Shown piece after piece: positions 15,455 through 20,779 of a DNA stretch of 23,020 nucleotides. Both the position numbers and the translations under genes were made by a program. The first letter of the stretch is position 1; each line of letters begins with the position of its first letter. The stretch spans positions 1 to 23,020 of IMG/VR virus record IMGVR_UViG_3300035187_001755, one strand, 5' to 3'. Source of the DNA: a virus. The notes beneath the pieces were generated by a model that was not told the origin of the DNA, ran no database searches, and worked only from the letters and a program-made list of their open reading frames with translations.

Positions 15455-16315
15455 TTACTCCGTTTTTAACCAGGCAGGTATTGATAAAGTTTGTATTCCA
15501 TAATCAGGGAATTCATTGCGTTCGATATATTTTTGTAATTCAACCATAAGCGTATCAAATTCATTTGCACCATATTCTAAAGCTTCATCATCAAGTTTGT
15601 AGATGCCGATAGCATAGGGTTCTTTTTTCTCAACAACTACAAATATGAAATTCTTTAAAGGTTTTTTTAAGCTTTCTAATGCGCGTTTAATCATACCTGC
15701 TTGCAAGTAATACCCATTAGTAACTGCGCTTGATTGAAATGCTCTAAATGATGCGTCGGCAGATGTTTTTAAATCAATAACAATGTCTCCGAGCCATGCG
15801 TCAGGACGCACTTTACACTGTAAGCCAGTTAACTCATGTCGAAAAAATATGGAATTTTCGACACGATAACCTTGTGATAGGTATTGTTTAAACATATGGT
15901 TATTGACAGCATCAGCATAAGTTTTAGCTTTAGCGTAATGATTTGATTCTATGATGCGTTTGCCATCACTAGTAAACTCAAATTCATCCATAATTCTTTT
16001 GTTGTTATCTTGTATAAATTTGCGTTGTGTTTTGTAAGCTTCAAATTGCTCTTTGCCAACATCTTTTAAACGCACTTCGGGTGGCAATTTATCTAAAACT
16101 GGCTTTAAAACAAATTTTATATCAAATAATTCTGGCTCTAAAACTAATGTATGAACTAATTCACCAATGATTAAAGCTTCAGTTTCTTCTGTGATAGGTT
16201 TGTGTTTGAAATGCATCGGGGATTTTTTGAAACGCATTAAATCGCTTCGTGAGATACCTTCTGAGCTGTGATATTGCTCATTGGTAATTGCATGTATACC
16301 ATTTTCAAATTTCAT
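15455..16315 (-). CDS. RecE-like PD-(D/E)XK exonuclease
   Basis: I start at ATG 16315. The GTG at 16330 would lie on the GGAG that serves as ribosome binding site for this ATG. The 286-residue protein aligns by eye with the C-terminal nuclease domain of E. coli RecE (exonuclease VIII): GISRSDLMRFKKSP, GELVHTLVLEPELF with a conserved His, CKVRPDAWLGDIVIDLKTSA with the active-site D-D-K set, GYYLQAGMI, and the end TLSIPAWLK. It should degrade the 5' strand of linear duplex DNA and feed the RecT-like protein. It heads the recombination operon and is driven by a near-perfect promoter. It is much shorter than full E. coli RecE, which is normal because only the C-terminal domain is the nuclease. 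Confidence 0.92.
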   Translation of the reverse strand: MKFENGIHAITNEQYHSSEGISRSDLMRFKKSPMHFKHKPITEETEALIIGELVHTLVLEPELFDIKFVLKPVLDKLPPEVRLKDVGKEQFEAYKTQRKFIQDNNKRIMDEFEFTSDGKRIIESNHYAKAKTYADAVNNHMFKQYLSQGYRVENSIFFRHELTGLQCKVRPDAWLGDIVIDLKTSADASFRAFQSSAVTNGYYLQAGMIKRALESLKKPLKNFIFVVVEKKEPYAIGIYKLDDEALEYGANEFDTLMVELQKYIERNEFPDYGIQTLSIPAWLKTE

Positions 16316-16319
16316 ATTT

Positions 16320-16379
16320 GTGAACTCCACTACTCGTTAATAACAACACAATTATATATTTCATTTTACCTATTGTCAA
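16320..16379 (-). promoter_or_regulatory. Sigma-70 promoter and leader of the recombination operon
   Basis: On the minus strand TTGACA (16379-16374) and TATAAT (16356-16351) are both perfect consensus hexamers separated by exactly 17 bases. Transcription should begin near 16344, just before the leader AACGAGTAGTGGAG, whose GGAG is the ribosome binding site of the exonuclease gene. The same leader recurs at two other minus-strand genes. Confidence 0.88.
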
Positions 16380-16381
16380 CC

Positions 16382-16424
16382 TTGACTTGACGATGTATTA
16401 TCTAACCTATATTTTAGAAATAGG
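16382..16424 (+). promoter_or_regulatory. Divergent promoter with operator-like dyad for the Cro-like gene
   Basis: TTGACG at 16387-16392 and TATTTT at 16410-16415 are 17 bases apart. TTGACT at 16382-16387 is an alternative -35. GTCAA (16375-16379) and TTGAC (16382-16386) form an inverted repeat holding the -35 elements of both divergent promoters. A 19-bp dyad with arms CCTAT (16406-16410) and ATAGG (16420-16424) covers the -10 region and probable start site, and another CCTAT is at 16369-16373. These are candidate operators for the Cro-like protein. Confidence 0.65.
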
Positions 16425-16433
16425 AAATAAAAA

Positions 16434-16676
16434 ATGACAATAGATGAAGTACTTAAATATTTTAAAACTCAATATCGAGTATGTAAAGAGTTAGAAATAA
16501 GCAGACAAAATTTTACTAAATGGATTGAGAAAGGTTATATACCTTATACTCAACAACATCGACTTGAAAATTTAACAGAAGGTAAGCTAAAAGCAAATAT
16601 AGATGATTTGTTTGATAGATTTACTCATCACGGCGATAAAACTAAATTAGGCATACAACAAAAAAAAGGGAGTTAA
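16434..16676 (+). CDS. Cro-like HTH regulator
   Basis: The 80-residue protein has a Cro/YdaS-type helix-turn-helix over residues 1-55: MTIDEVLKYFKTQYRVCKEL, then EISRQNFTKWIEKGYIPYTQ and QHRLENLTEGKL. The order helix, turn, recognition helix (SRQNFTKW) and the phrase GyIPy..Q.rlE..TeGkL are typical of small phage Cro proteins. It probably binds operators in the 118-base region before its own start and represses its own promoter and perhaps the divergent recombination promoter. It is the first gene of the rightward early operon. The ribosome binding site is AGGAAA. No CI-like partner is in the window. Confidence 0.85.
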   Translation: MTIDEVLKYFKTQYRVCKELEISRQNFTKWIEKGYIPYTQQHRLENLTEGKLKANIDDLFDRFTHHGDKTKLGIQQKKGS

Positions 16677-16677
16677 A

Positions 16678-16947
16678 ATGATTAAAGCTTTATCATTTGC
16701 GTTAAGGCAGCATCCTGATAAATTATCTAGTTTAGAAAAATTGGTGTTAATTGGATTAGCTGACATGAGCAATGACGATATGGTTGTTAATGTTTTAAAA
16801 TACAAAATTGCTAGATTTGCATGTTTAGACGTGCATGAGTTAGGCAATATTTTAAAAAATTTAGTGGACAAAGGTTTTATTAAAGAGATAGAAAACAATA
16901 CAGAAGCGGTTGATACATCAATCGTATACAGATTAATTGCAATTTAA
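16678..16947 (+). CDS. Winged-helix DNA-binding-like protein, 89 aa
   Basis: This protein begins one base after the Cro-like gene with a GGGAG ribosome binding site. Residues 15-75 look like a winged helix: LSSLEKLVLIGLADMS, then VLKYKIARFACLDVHELGNI and LKNLVDKGFIKEI, ending in a beta wing. The shape resembles the N-terminal DNA-binding domain of phage replication initiators or small replication accessory proteins. It has no catalytic domain. Its place second in the early operon suits a regulator or an accessory factor of the initiator coded further down. No named family is claimed. Confidence 0.65.
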   Translation: MIKALSFALRQHPDKLSSLEKLVLIGLADMSNDDMVVNVLKYKIARFACLDVHELGNILKNLVDKGFIKEIENNTEAVDTSIVYRLIAI

Positions 16948-16958
16948 GGAAAATTGGC

Positions 16959-17420
16959 ATGTATGCAGATATGGACAAACGAGTGGCAGCTACAATTCGT
17001 GGTTTAAAAGAAAAGCATGATTTAGAATTGAATGAAAACGAAGTTTTGGAATTGTTAGAACAAATTAGATCTAATTTAAATTTTGGTTCTACAACATTTG
17101 AATCCGAAATCGTGCGCATGTTGATGGCTTTACATACAATTGATGAAGATGAGTATTGTACTGGCTTCTATTTTGACGTACAAGAACGCTTGGATGAATT
17201 AAGAATGGGGGAAGGTTTTGAACCCATCAAAGATAAATTATATTCAAATTCAGTAAATAACTTAATTAGCTCTGGTCATCTTGAAGAAATAAAAAGATTC
17301 AATTACAAAGAAAACAAAATTGAAAAAGGTCAAAGAATTAATCTTGATTATAAAATTAGGATGCAAAATCTTACTCAAAAAAATATTCAAGAATGGGTTG
17401 CTAAAAAAAATCCTCAATAA
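16959..17420 (+). CDS. Unknown early protein, 153 aa
   Basis: The gene starts at ATG 16959 behind AAGGAAA and follows the winged-helix gene by 11 bases. The product is acidic in the first two thirds and basic at the end. Residues about 5-45 are helical (MDKRVAATIRGLKEKHDLEL), and the region 60-115 contains further helices and three aromatic residues in a row (GFYFDV). The last 35 residues are Lys-rich. No catalytic or metal-binding motif is visible and I do not recognise a family. It is the last coding sequence before a 180-base non-coding leader. Confidence 0.7.
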   Translation: MYADMDKRVAATIRGLKEKHDLELNENEVLELLEQIRSNLNFGSTTFESEIVRMLMALHTIDEDEYCTGFYFDVQERLDELRMGEGFEPIKDKLYSNSVNNLISSGHLEEIKRFNYKENKIEKGQRINLDYKIRMQNLTQKNIQEWVAKKNPQ

Positions 17421-17600
17421 AACAAGTAGATATATTTCTATATTGCGGCTAAAGTAAAGCCCCAGGGAGATGGGGCTCGACAAGGATATAGGATGTAAAA
17501 ATCGATAGGAGTTTAACAATTTACATTAGCTTTAGGCTTAAATTAAAACTAATTGACTTGATAAAGGTCTAACAATAACTACAATTAAGAGTATAACAAT
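17421..17600 (+). promoter_or_regulatory. 180-base non-coding leader with hairpins and a promoter
   Basis: AGCCCC (17458-17463) and GGGGCT (17472-17477) form a 6-bp stem with an 8-base loop. An alternative stem uses GGCT at 17447-17450 with AGCC at 17458-17461, so the two compete for the same bases. The T run needed for a terminator is missing. Further down, TTGATA (17558-17563) and TACAAT (17580-17585) are 16 bases apart and form a likely sigma-70 promoter for the genes at 17601 onward. TAACAAT occurs three times, near 17514, 17570 and 17594. No convincing reading frame is seen. Confidence 0.55.
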
Positions 17601-17789
17601 ATGTCAAAATTAGATAAAGAATATTTTATAGAACATTTCGAAACAGAATTACGTTGTGACAAAAATGAATTTAAACATTGGATTGAATGTTATAAAGACA
17701 CCAAAAGCAATGATGATTTTGAGTTAATAATCAAATATGCAGAATCGATTTGTTTTAATATAGATTTATTAGATGTTTTAAAAGAGTAG
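17601..17789 (+). CDS. Small acidic protein, 62 aa
   Basis: The 62-residue product is acidic with several aromatic residues (EYFIEHFETELRCDKNEFKH, then WIECYKDTKSNDDFELIIKY) and is probably all helical. The start ATG 17601 has only a weak AGAG ribosome binding site, but the promoter at 17558-17585 lies directly upstream. A transcript from it would have a very short leader. No membrane segment or known motif is seen. It is flanked by two non-coding stretches with hairpins, and it separates the first early genes from the initiator gene. Its function is unknown; small acidic early proteins often act on host proteins, which is only a general possibility here. Confidence 0.6.
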   Translation: MSKLDKEYFIEHFETELRCDKNEFKHWIECYKDTKSNDDFELIIKYAESICFNIDLLDVLKE

Positions 17790-17808
17790 TTGTAAAAATA
17801 CAGCTTCC

Positions 17809-17838
17809 ATGCTTTCCCGACTGCAATCGGGCTTGCAT
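17809..17838 (+). promoter_or_regulatory. Hairpin between the 62-aa gene and the initiator gene
   Basis: ATGC (17809-17812), three unpaired bases and CCCGA (17816-17820) pair with TCGGG (17827-17831), three unpaired bases and GCAT (17835-17838). The result is a nine-pair stem with a symmetric 3x3 internal loop and a CTGCAA apical loop. It lies in the 102-base gap before the replication gene, without a T run. It may be an RNA control element of the initiator. Confidence 0.5.
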
Positions 17839-17891
17839 CATACAACATATAGGGTTTTAGAGTTCCCTGTAACACAATAAGGATTTTACCA

Positions 17892-18857
17892 ATGACTGGT
17901 CAAAATAGCAACACCTGTAAACAATTTTATTTCGATCCTAATCATGCCGCCCTAGTTCCTTTCTATATTGCACAAGACTTAGAGTTAAATGCCTCTCAAT
18001 TAAGAATTTATATTTTTATCGTAGGACTCAAATTTAGAATGCAAAACGTCTACATCACAAACAAAATGTTATGTGAGCAGTTAGGTATTAAGGAAGAATC
18101 AAAAATGCTGCAAAAATATATGAGAGGGTTAAAAGAGAAAGGGTATTTATCACGAGATAAAAAAATTATTACTCAGCCTGATGGTAAACAAGTTGAAGTG
18201 TGGTGTTGGGATGTAGGTCACCCAGTTTGCATGCCAGTAAGTAATCAAAAATTAGATAAAAAAACTAATGACTTATCCACAGAAAAGAGTGAGGGGGGTG
18301 TTCCAGAAGGACACGGGGGGGGTGTTCCAGAAGGACACCCAAATAGATATATAAATAAAAATAAAGATAAAGAGATATCTAAGGTTTTAAAAAACAAAAA
18401 AAATAATGAGTACAGTTCTGAGTTTTTAGAATTCTGGGAAACAACAAATAAAAAAGGTTCAAAATGGAATGCATATAAAGCATGGAGAAGTTTAAAATTA
18501 GATAAACGATTAGAAGAATTAAAAGATTTATGGAATGTTTATTTTAAAAATGATTTTAAAAATAGAGATTATAATTTTATACCTAATATTTCTACGTGGT
18601 TAAATAGCCACCCATGGGATAATGAAAAGATTCCATCTTTACCATCACAGGCAAACACTTCTAAAACTCAAAATAAGGCCCCTACAAGCAATTATCCAGC
18701 TACAGTGGAACAAGAAGAGCGGTACAGGTTAAATAAACAGTTACAAGCCACACAAGACGCTTTAATTTATAGAGACATTCAAAACAAAGTTCATACAGAA
18801 AAAAGCCAAAACGAAATTAAAAAAATGTTTGAAAAGTTAAAGGGTAAATTTTTATGA
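17892..18857 (+). CDS. O-like replication initiator with origin repeats in its gene
   Basis: The 321-residue protein starts with a winged-helix domain (residues about 15-120: LELNASQLRIYIFIVGLKFR, TNKMLCEQLGI and YMRGLKEKGYLSRDK), typical for phage replication initiators. A Gly-rich linker follows at about residues 135-149, GGVPEGHGGGVPEGHP, which is coded by two iterons. The C-terminal half (from about 175) holds FLEFWETTNKKGSKWNAYKA and WRSLKLDKRLEELKDLW, a domain found at the ends of many phage replication proteins, then a charged tail. The protein should bind its own origin in the gene and load the helicase. Start ATG 17892 follows AAGGA. No DnaC- or DnaB-like helicase gene is recognised next to it. 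Confidence 0.82.
   Translation: MTGQNSNTCKQFYFDPNHAALVPFYIAQDLELNASQLRIYIFIVGLKFRMQNVYITNKMLCEQLGIKEESKMLQKYMRGLKEKGYLSRDKKIITQPDGKQVEVWCWDVGHPVCMPVSNQKLDKKTNDLSTEKSEGGVPEGHGGGVPEGHPNRYINKNKDKEISKVLKNKKNNEYSSEFLEFWETTNKKGSKWNAYKAWRSLKLDKRLEELKDLWNVYFKNDFKNRDYNFIPNISTWLNSHPWDNEKIPSLPSQANTSKTQNKAPTSNYPATVEQEERYRLNKQLQATQDALIYRDIQNKVHTEKSQNEIKKMFEKLKGKFL
18273..18411. other. Probable replication origin inside the initiator gene
   Basis: TTATCCACA at 18273-18281 is a perfect DnaA box. Two 22-bp iterons, each six G followed by TGTTCCAGAAGGACAC, are at 18293-18314 and 18317-18338 with a 24-bp period. Arms GTGT and ACAC of each iteron are inverted. An AT-rich tract follows at about 18340-18411, suited to unwinding. 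The layout copies the lambda origin, where iterons and an AT-rich region lie inside gene O. Confidence 0.72.
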
Positions 18858-19060
18858 AATATCAAACAAATTATCATGATTATTTAATTTATGAACTACA
18901 AAAAAATACCAAATTGAATCAACAAGAAATTTTTAATCAAATTTATTTATTTTCAAAAACACAAAAATATAAAGATGGTTATAATATTTGGTTAAAATTA
19001 AACAACAAGCCAATAAAAAGCTATAGTGAACAAACGCACGCTCTTTTAAGAACAAAATGA
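18854..19060 (+). CDS. Unknown protein, 68 aa, coupled to the initiator
   Basis: The start overlaps the end of the initiator gene (ATGA at 18854-18857) and the end overlaps the next start in the same way, so translation is coupled across three genes. The product is basic and rich in Lys, Asn, Gln and Tyr (QTNYHDYLIYELQKNTKLNQ, then QKYKDGYNIWLKLNN). It is probably helical and has no membrane segment or cysteine. The place right after the initiator is where lambda has its helicase loader, but the product is far too short to be one. No family is recognised. Confidence 0.65.
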   Translation: MKYQTNYHDYLIYELQKNTKLNQQEIFNQIYLFSKTQKYKDGYNIWLKLNNKPIKSYSEQTHALLRTK

Positions 19061-19332
19061 ATTCACATCTTATGGAATTAAAATCCATTATAGACGGCAC
19101 TAATAAACAAAAAGATGCTAAATGGGAAACAATTAAAGCAATTAAGTTAGTAAATCAAAAATTAGATTTTAGAAATAAAGTTACATTAAAAGAAGTAAGG
19201 GAGAATTTGATTGCTGATTGCGACGTAGAAGATATAAAAAATGGTTTATACAGCACTGAACATTTAGCTTATGTTATTCAGTGCTGGATTGAATCAGGAA
19301 AATATTCTTGTATTAATAATCGGTGCATCTAG
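19057..19332 (+). CDS. Unknown protein, 91 aa, end of the replication operon
   Basis: The ATG at 19057 overlaps the stop of the 68-aa gene. The product is helical and mixed-charge (LMELKSIIDGTNKQKDAKWE, then LTLKEVRENL-like helices) and ends in CWIESGKYSCINNRC with three cysteines in the last 15 residues. That end could be a metal site, but the spacing matches no zinc finger I know. Its last 20 bases overlap the end of the minus-strand secreted-peptide gene at 19313, so the operons converge here with no terminator between them. The function is unknown. Confidence 0.62.
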   Translation: MNSHLMELKSIIDGTNKQKDAKWETIKAIKLVNQKLDFRNKVTLKEVRENLIADCDVEDIKNGLYSTEHLAYVIQCWIESGKYSCINNRCI

Positions 19333-19447
19333 TTTCGCAACTTTGCCCAAATCCAGGCCCATGGTCTGTGCAATAAGTTCTGCAAACTTCTGCAAATGTA
19401 ATGTTTGATAAAACGGATAAAACTGTTAAAAGTACTAATTTTTTCAT
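19313..19447 (-). CDS. Secreted small cysteine peptide with twin CX3C motif
   Basis: This 44-residue gene starts at ATG 19447 behind CAAGGAG. Residues 1-19 are a clear Sec signal peptide: MKK, a hydrophobic core (LVLLTVLSVL), then NITFA with cleavage after Ala19. The mature part would be 25 residues with four cysteines at positions 22, 26, 37 and 41, arranged as CX3C, ten residues, CX3C. The halves repeat each other: CRTYCTD and CETRCTD. This layout can close into a disulfide-linked helical hairpin. There is no lipobox cysteine, so it is not a lipoprotein. It is the last gene of a small minus-strand operon. A periplasmic role, for example against superinfection or in lysis, is speculation. 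Confidence 0.6.
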   Translation of the reverse strand: MKKLVLLTVLSVLSNITFAEVCRTYCTDHGPGFGQSCETRCTDY

Positions 19448-19464
19448 GATTGCTCCTTGGTTAT

Positions 19465-19506
19465 TTAAAAAAATTTGTTATACTGCCGACGCTGGCAGCC
19501 TTTCAT
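19465..19506 (-). CDS. 13-residue reading frame before the secreted peptide
   Basis: ATG 19506 has a strong CAAGGAG ribosome binding site and a 13-residue frame (MKGCQRRQYNKFF). Its start region, ACCAAGGAGCACATGAAA, closely resembles that of the next gene, ACCAAGGAGCAATCATGAAA. The frame contains a small hairpin, CTGCC and GGCAG around AGCGTC. It may be a leader peptide controlling the secreted peptide, or the remains of a duplicated copy. Confidence 0.35.
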   Translation of the reverse strand: MKGCQRRQYNKFF

Positions 19507-19578
19507 GTGCTCCTTGGTATAGCCAATTACATGATAAAGGTGTCAGCACCAGGAAAAGCCGGTTTGTGGATAGGGCTG

Positions 19579-19722
19579 TTAATTCAGCCCGCTTAATCCA
19601 ATTTCTAAATTTAAATCATATTCGCTTAAAATGTATGGCTCTGGGTTTTTTTGCCAATACATTAATTCATAATGCCAATCTTCATTAGGACAGTTACACT
19701 GACATTCGTGGCAGTTGTTCAT
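19579..19722 (-). CDS. 47-aa cysteine-rich protein
   Basis: ATG 19722 follows the leader AACGAGTAACGGAG, which is shared with two other minus-strand genes, at normal ribosome-binding spacing. The 47-residue product starts MNNCHECQCNCPNEDWHYEL, with four cysteines and one histidine within the first 11 residues, suggesting a metal site. The rest is acidic and aromatic. No signal peptide is present. It starts 24 bases after the stop of the 106-aa gene, so both are probably on one transcript. No family is recognised. The plus-strand frame over the same bases has no ribosome binding site and is less likely to be coding. Confidence 0.6.
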   Translation of the reverse strand: MNNCHECQCNCPNEDWHYELMYWQKNPEPYILSEYDLNLEIGLSGLN

Positions 19723-19746
19723 ATGCGCTCCGTTACTCGTTGATAA

Positions 19747-20067
19747 TTATTTATTAAGTCTGTCATAACTTGCTAAATAGCGTCGGCAAAACTCTGCAAA
19801 GCCATCTATAGCACAAGAATTGATTTGTACGTCTTCAGCAATAACTTTATTGTCAAAGTCTTCTACGGTTAGCGTATAGTCGCCGTTAACATCTTTGCTA
19901 AGATAAGGGTAGTAATCGTCACCCATGAGGTCATAAAGATTAATGTCGCTAGTTGATGGGGGATTTGGTTCGTCGATACAAACTAAATTGCCGTCGTCGC
20001 CGAACATGCCGTTTTGTAAAATGTTGTCAAAGTAATCACGTAATCTATCTTCGTTTTCTATAAACAT
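19747..20067 (-). CDS. Acidic protein, 106 aa, first gene of a small minus-strand operon
   Basis: Start ATG 20067 follows the shared leader AACGAGTAGCGGAG and a promoter at 20100-20127. The 106-residue product is strongly acidic: ENEDRLRDYFDNILQNGMFG at the start, then DDGNLVCIDEP, GDDYYPYLSKDVNGDYTLTV and EDFDNKVIAED, with many more Asp and Glu than Lys and Arg. The C-terminal part (GFAEFCRRYLASYDRL) is helical. Acidic small phage proteins are sometimes DNA mimics that block host nucleases, but nothing here proves that. No family is recognised. Confidence 0.68.
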   Translation of the reverse strand: MFIENEDRLRDYFDNILQNGMFGDDGNLVCIDEPNPPSTSDINLYDLMGDDYYPYLSKDVNGDYTLTVEDFDNKVIAEDVQINSCAIDGFAEFCRRYLASYDRLNK

Positions 20068-20294
20068 TTTTATCTCCGCTACTCGTTGTTAATGATTGCA
20101 TTATAGCATAGCTTTAGGTTACGTCAACATATATTTTACTAAATAATTATAATACGCTTATATTTGACATGCAACAGGTTGTTTGGTAAGTTATCAATCT
20201 AACTTGCATCCGCAGAAATACTGGGTTGCAAGAGCATTTTTTACAATTATAAACAGATTTATCAACAGAATCTGTGGAAAACTGAGGTAAATCC
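20068..20294. promoter_or_regulatory. Divergent control region between 20067 and 20295
   Basis: On the minus strand TTGACG (20127-20122) and TATAAT (20105-20100) are 16 bases apart and drive the 106-aa gene. On the plus strand TTGCAA (20226-20231) and TATAAA (20248-20253) are 16 apart and can drive the genes from 20295. TTGACA near 20164 is a second possible -35. TTATCAACA (20259-20267) and inverted TGTGGAAAA (20273-20281) each differ from the DnaA box by one base. No gene is seen in these 227 bases. Confidence 0.62.
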
Positions 20295-20546
20295 ATGCAT
20301 CAAAGATGTCAACAATGTAGAGGCCAAAAATACGCAACAGGTTTAGGCGGTATGCGTAAAAAATGTTATGTATGTAATGGCATAGGTTATGTTGACATGT
20401 CTGAAGATCTAGAACATGATGAAAGTTATGTTGAAGATTCGGCAGACATTGATGATGAGCAAGCAGAAATGGAAGAACAGGAAAGAGATGTTGAAGAAGT
20501 TTCTATGCCGCCTCAGAAGAAATCTAGAAACCGTCGTAGTGAGTAG
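20295..20546 (+). CDS. DnaJ-type zinc-ribbon protein, 83 aa
   Basis: Residues 5-32 hold CQQCRGQKYATG followed by CYVCNGIGYV, two CXXCXG elements like half of the DnaJ cysteine-rich domain, expected to bind one zinc ion. Residues 35-70 are a long acidic helix-like stretch (Glu/Asp rich, EEQERDVEE), and the end is basic (KKSRNRRSE). Start ATG 20295 has GAGGT eight bases upstream. Small phage proteins with one such zinc site are common and of unknown function. It opens a three-gene run ending with the terminase small subunit, so a regulatory or packaging-accessory role is possible. Confidence 0.7.
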   Translation: MHQRCQQCRGQKYATGLGGMRKKCYVCNGIGYVDMSEDLEHDESYVEDSADIDDEQAEMEEQERDVEEVSMPPQKKSRNRRSE

Positions 20547-20551
20547 TTAAA

Positions 20552-20779
20552 ATGACTAGAGGTCAATTCATTGCTTACAAGCGAGAGTGCTGTGGTTTTA
20601 AAAAAATGGAATTTTGTAATTTACTTGGCGTCTGTGATGATACTTTACGCTCATGGGAACGCGATAGATTCAAACCAACAGGAATTAATTTAAGAAATCT
20701 AGTTAAATATTTAAATTTAAGTGATGATGATATAAATACATATTTTGAGTACGAATATGTCCCGACCAACAATGTATAG
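20552..20779 (+). CDS. Helix-turn-helix protein, 75 aa
   Basis: The 75-residue protein is a single HTH domain of the Xre/Cro type: TRGQFIAYKRECCGFKKMEF is the first helix and turn, then CNLLGVCDDTLRSWERDRFK holds the recognition helix (DDTLRSWE), with further helices (INLRNLVKYLNLS). The pattern lGv...tlrsWE is typical of such domains in phage regulators. The start is six bases after the zinc-ribbon gene. The end overlaps the terminase small-subunit start by 23 bases. It may control late or packaging genes. What it binds is unknown. Confidence 0.78.
   Translation: MTRGQFIAYKRECCGFKKMEFCNLLGVCDDTLRSWERDRFKPTGINLRNLVKYLNLSDDDINTYFEYEYVPTNNV

Noticed and set aside
17262-17519. Minus-strand 85-codon open frame over the 180-base leader
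   Set aside because: It is largely antisense to the 153-aa gene, lacks a ribosome binding site and shows no coding-like composition.
18293-18338. The two 22-bp repeats as a CRISPR or satellite array
   Set aside because: There are only two units two bases apart, inside a coding sequence and next to a DnaA box, which fits origin iterons.
19401-19688. Plus-strand 95-codon open frame
   Set aside because: It has no ribosome binding site and lies antisense to two small minus-strand frames that do have strong ones. Its residue composition looks random.
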